Source of the DNA: Kiritimatiellia bacterium
GTDB lineage: Bacteria; Verrucomicrobiota; Kiritimatiellia; RFP12; UBA1067
Assembly: GCA_028686345.1 (NCBI GenBank)
Contig: JAQUCE010000001.1
Coordinates: 1-64,000 of the forward strand
DNA length: 64,000 nt
Direction: 5' to 3'
Shown: positions 60,137 to 64,000 of the stretch, piece after piece
Numbering within the stretch: position 1 is the stretch's first letter
Layout: the number at the start of each line of letters is the position of its first letter
The notes under the pieces: generated by a model
Databases searched by the model: none
Told to the model about the DNA's origin: nothing
The model's input: the letters and a program-made list of their open reading frames with translations, nothing else
Program-made: the position numbers and the translations under genes

Positions 60137-61942
60137 ATGGGAGTTATCGACATTGTTGTGTTTGTCGCATTTGTGGCATCGGTGCTGTTTGTTGGTTTAT
60201 GGAAGTCCAAGGGCGAGGATACACACGGCGACCAGGGGGCTTCGGACTACTTCCTGGCTGGTCGTGGTCTGACTTGGTGGCTGATCGGATTTTCGCTGAT
60301 TGCCGCCAATATTTCGGCGGAGCAGTTTGTCGGCATGTCAGGACAGGGTGCTGGCTTTGAAGGTTTGTCAGTTTCCAGCTGGGAGTGGATTGCCGCGATA
60401 TCGCTGGTTGTGGTCGCGTTTGTTCTACTGCCCTATTTTCTGCGCGCGGGAATAACCACTATCCCTGAGTTTCTTGAGGTCCGCTATAACCATTGGGCCC
60501 GTTTGTTCATGACTCTTTCAATGATGCTGATTCTTATTGGCGTGAGCCTTATCGGTGTTATTTATGCCGGTGCTCTCACGTTAAAAGAGTTAATGGTCTC
60601 TTATGATGTGAAACTGTCTCTGGCTGGCTGCTGCTGGGCTTTAGGGGCTATGGCAGCTTTATATGTGGCTGTCGGCGGTTTGAGAGCCTGCGCATGGGCT
60701 GACCTGCTTCAGGGTTCTGCCCTTATTCTCGGTGGCGGAGTGATAACCTATTTCGCAGTCAGCGCTCTTGGAGGGGCGGATGTCTCTGAGCTGGTTACTT
60801 CAACGGGTGCTGCTGCAACGGTGGCGCAAGAGGCAGGCGTGATGGCTAAATTCAGTGTGCTTAACGAAAAAGCGATGCATATGGGCAGTAACCCGGCTAT
60901 GCCATGGCCTATTCTGCTTCTTGGTATCTGGATTCCAAACTTCTATTACTGGGGGTTGAATCAGTATATAACCCAGCGTATTCTTGGTTCTGCGTCTCTG
61001 GCTGAAGGACAGAAGGGGCTAGTTTTTGCCGGCGCACTCAAACTTATTATTCCCTTTATCATTGTGATTCCCGGTATCATTGCATTTAATCTGTTTAGCA
61101 AGGATATGGAAAAAAATGCCGGTGATCATCTGGCAGTGTATGAGCAGGCTGTAGTTGAAAAATCATCAACAAAAGTTTTTAAGCTGGACGAGAAGTGGGC
61201 TGTGGCTAATCCGGAGAAGGCCCAGGAGATTACTTCTTTCAACAAAGCAGTTAAAGCAGGTGCGGGGGATAAACCTCTTGAGACCGTTGAGCTTAAATCG
61301 TATAAGTATGATTCAGCACTGGGAGTTCTGATCACACGGCTTATTCCACGTAACAGGGGTATCCTCGGTTTTGTGATAGCCGCTCTTTTAGGTGCGATTG
61401 TCTCCTCGCTTGCAGCGGTTCTTAATGCGGCATCCACACTCTTGACCATGGATGTCTATCAGCGTTACGTGAATCGCCAGGCAACTCAGTTCAAGCTTGT
61501 TACTATGGGACGTATTTTTATCGGTGTCTTTGTTGTTATAGGCTGCCTGGTTGCCCCGATGCTGGCAAACAATAAGAGTGTTTTTGAGTTCATTCAGAAA
61601 TTTCAAGGTTTTGTCTCCACCGGTATCCTGGCGGTCTTTATCTATGGATTGCTTAATCGTACATCAGGTGAGTGGGCCGGTGTGATTGGACTTATTGCCA
61701 ACCCGATCATCTATGGTGCTCTGACGATCTACCTCTTCCCTGAAATGCACTATCTTTATAGCATGTCCTATTCACTGATTGCTGTGCTTGCGATCATGGG
61801 TGTTTATGGCGTTATCAGCAAGCGGGAGAAGGTTGTGTTTGAAACCCAAACAACTATGGATCTAACCTCCTCAAAAAGTGCGCTGTGGTGGGGTGTTGGT
61901 GTTTGCGCCATGACAGTGACGTTGTACGTTGTTTTTTGGTAA
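60137..61942 (+). CDS. Sodium/solute symporter (SSS family)
   Basis: A 601-aa membrane protein of the SSS/SGLT family with about 13-14 hydrophobic segments. Family features: the first helix followed by ASDYFLAGRGLTWWLIGFSLIAANISAEQFVGMSGQGAGFEG, the TIPEFLEVRYNHWARLFMT region, and IAALLGAIVSSLAAVLNAASTLLTMDVYQRYV with the serine-rich sodium site. The SGLT-like YITQRILGSASLAEGQKG motif suggests a sugar or related solute. Terminated by a strong hairpin at 61961-61990. The pairing with a secreted PQQ-repeat protein suggests uptake of a product generated outside. Confidence 0.93.
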   Translation: MGVIDIVVFVAFVASVLFVGLWKSKGEDTHGDQGASDYFLAGRGLTWWLIGFSLIAANISAEQFVGMSGQGAGFEGLSVSSWEWIAAISLVVVAFVLLPYFLRAGITTIPEFLEVRYNHWARLFMTLSMMLILIGVSLIGVIYAGALTLKELMVSYDVKLSLAGCCWALGAMAALYVAVGGLRACAWADLLQGSALILGGGVITYFAVSALGGADVSELVTSTGAAATVAQEAGVMAKFSVLNEKAMHMGSNPAMPWPILLLGIWIPNFYYWGLNQYITQRILGSASLAEGQKGLVFAGALKLIIPFIIVIPGIIAFNLFSKDMEKNAGDHLAVYEQAVVEKSSTKVFKLDEKWAVANPEKAQEITSFNKAVKAGAGDKPLETVELKSYKYDSALGVLITRLIPRNRGILGFVIAALLGAIVSSLAAVLNAASTLLTMDVYQRYVNRQATQFKLVTMGRIFIGVFVVIGCLVAPMLANNKSVFEFIQKFQGFVSTGILAVFIYGLLNRTSGEWAGVIGLIANPIIYGALTIYLFPEMHYLYSMSYSLIAVLAIMGVYGVISKREKVVFETQTTMDLTSSKSALWWGVGVCAMTVTLYVVFW

Positions 61943-61960
61943 CCTAATTAAAAAATAATG

Positions 61961-61990
61961 AAAAAGGCGGGGATAACTCCGCCTTTTTTT
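61961..61990 (+). terminator. Rho-independent terminator after the symporter gene
   Basis: Stem AAAAAGGCGG/CCGCCTTTTT around GGATAACT, followed by a T run; 18 nt after the stop codon. Confidence 0.9.
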
Positions 61991-62161
61991 GTAATCAAAA
62001 AAGCATAATAAGGCTATTGTTTGATATAAATTATAGAAATTTGCATAACGCAAGCGAAAACCATTGCAAAACTCCCCTAATTGTGGTTTAATAGAGTCAT
62101 TGAACGAGCATTTCAGCTATGTAACATGTAGCTTTTAAATTTTCAAACTCGTCCAAGGTAG

Positions 62162-63514
<1,353 letters not shown>

Positions 63515-63894
63515 AATCGATCGTCAACCAAAGGCGGGTTGACCAGAGTGCGCAACTTGATCACTCGCATGCCACCCGCCGTCGTCCGCATAGCGAACGA
63601 CTTCCTTGCTTCGCGCCTTACCTCACACCTTGCCAAGCCAGACAAAGCTTGCGACCAGAGTTACGCTATACATTCGCTTCGCGCGGCGCGTTCATGGCTG
63701 CGCCCTACAGCTTCGGCTTGCATGTCACCCAGCTGGCATGCACTCAAAACTTATGGAGCCCCTCTTAATCCTGACGTGGCACGGCGCGCCTTTGGCGGAG
63801 TAGTTAAAAATTGGTTGCCTGCCCGTTGGCGATCGGCGGTTGCGGAGGCTACGGTTAATTGATAAAATATAATTGTTTTCAATGGAGATTTATT
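63515..63894. repeat. Intergenic region with repeat copies
   Basis: No gene is supported. It contains a half-copy of the CCGCATAGCG element (63586-63619) and a degenerate family 2 hairpin (63685-63708, GGCGCG...CGCC with CTAC foot). Confidence 0.6.
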
Positions 63895-64000
63895 ATGAGG
63901 GCTAAAATCAGACAATTTGTCAGTTTTGACTGGGCCATGAAGAAGCTGTTGCGCAGTAAGGCGAATTTTGGTGTGCTGAATGGCTTTCTGTCGGAGTTGC
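63895..64000 (+). CDS. Rpn/PDDEXK-family nuclease or transposase, 5' end
   Basis: The first 35 codons of a gene cut by the window edge: MRAKIRQFVSFDWAMKKLLRSKANFGVLNGFLSEL. The FDWA.KK.LR.KANF..L.GFLSEL pattern is the start of the PD-(D/E)XK nuclease family transposase/Rpn group, whose members promote recombination or decay into many paralogs. AATGGAGA lies upstream. Whether it is full length cannot be seen. Confidence 0.8.
   Translation, partial: MRAKIRQFVSFDWAMKKLLRSKANFGVLNGFLSEL

Overview
The window looks like chromosomal DNA from a bacterium of the PVC group, most likely Kiritimatiellota or Verrucomicrobiota. This is inferred from gene content, not from a marker-gene comparison. The pointers are two large secreted autotransporter-associated beta-strand (PATR) proteins, a Tat-exported Gfo/Idh/MocA oxidoreductase, a membrane DUF2723-like/TPR protein, a tandem NDK protein, a 'four helix bundle suffix' protein and a fragment of a REP-associated transposase. 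Housekeeping genes are GC-rich. The block at about 55.2-58.4 kb is visibly AT-richer and looks acquired.

Layout. 0.2-4.0 kb: topA and dprA on the minus strand. 4.0-5.0 kb: gene-free DNA full of hairpin repeats. 5.0-12.2 kb: two PATR proteins flanking a Tat-exported oxidoreductase. 12.3-15.7 kb: a minus-strand operon cstA-ndk-like-rlmH with overlapping stop/start codons. 15.9-16.5 kb: tRNA-Ala(CGC) directly ahead of ybeY. 17.3-29.9 kb: LRR lipoprotein, orphan rnfE-like gene, DUF2723-like/TPR protein, trxA, rpsT, lipB, accD, accA, a GH16-like secreted enzyme, a decayed stretch with a RAYT fragment, and an MFS transporter. 30.1-38.3 kb: rseP-ispG, an MBL-fold hydrolase, then a cluster containing an S41 protease and tsaD, then a secreted EEP-family enzyme.

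38.4-48.3 kb: a Tad/Flp pilus locus. It has two Flp-like prepilins, an A24 prepilin peptidase, two TadE-like pseudopilins, a TadG-like protein, two small unknowns, CpaB, the CpaC secretin and an FHA-CpaF fusion ATPase. No TadB/TadC platform gene is in the window.

48.6-58.4 kb: a defence and decay island. It holds an internally deleted four-helix-bundle gene, a type I restriction system (hsdR plus an hsdM-hsdS fusion), a GHKL-ATPase/PD-(D/E)XK gene broken by an internal deletion, a HEPN protein with an unknown partner, and a Phd/VapC-type toxin-antitoxin pair. The most striking feature is inside hsdM: a complete DUF559 (Vsr-like nuclease) domain sits in frame between methylase motifs and is bounded by 36-bp inverted repeats, like a small mobile element that keeps its host gene open.

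58.8-64.0 kb: a PQQ-type beta-propeller protein, an SSS-family symporter with a clear terminator, glutamate dehydrogenase and the start of an Rpn/PDDEXK-family gene.

The intergenic DNA is unusual. It carries several families of short hairpins, most with a GTAG tetranucleotide at the foot as in REP/RAYT systems, plus scattered minisatellite-like tracts. The only transposase seen is a truncated RAYT.
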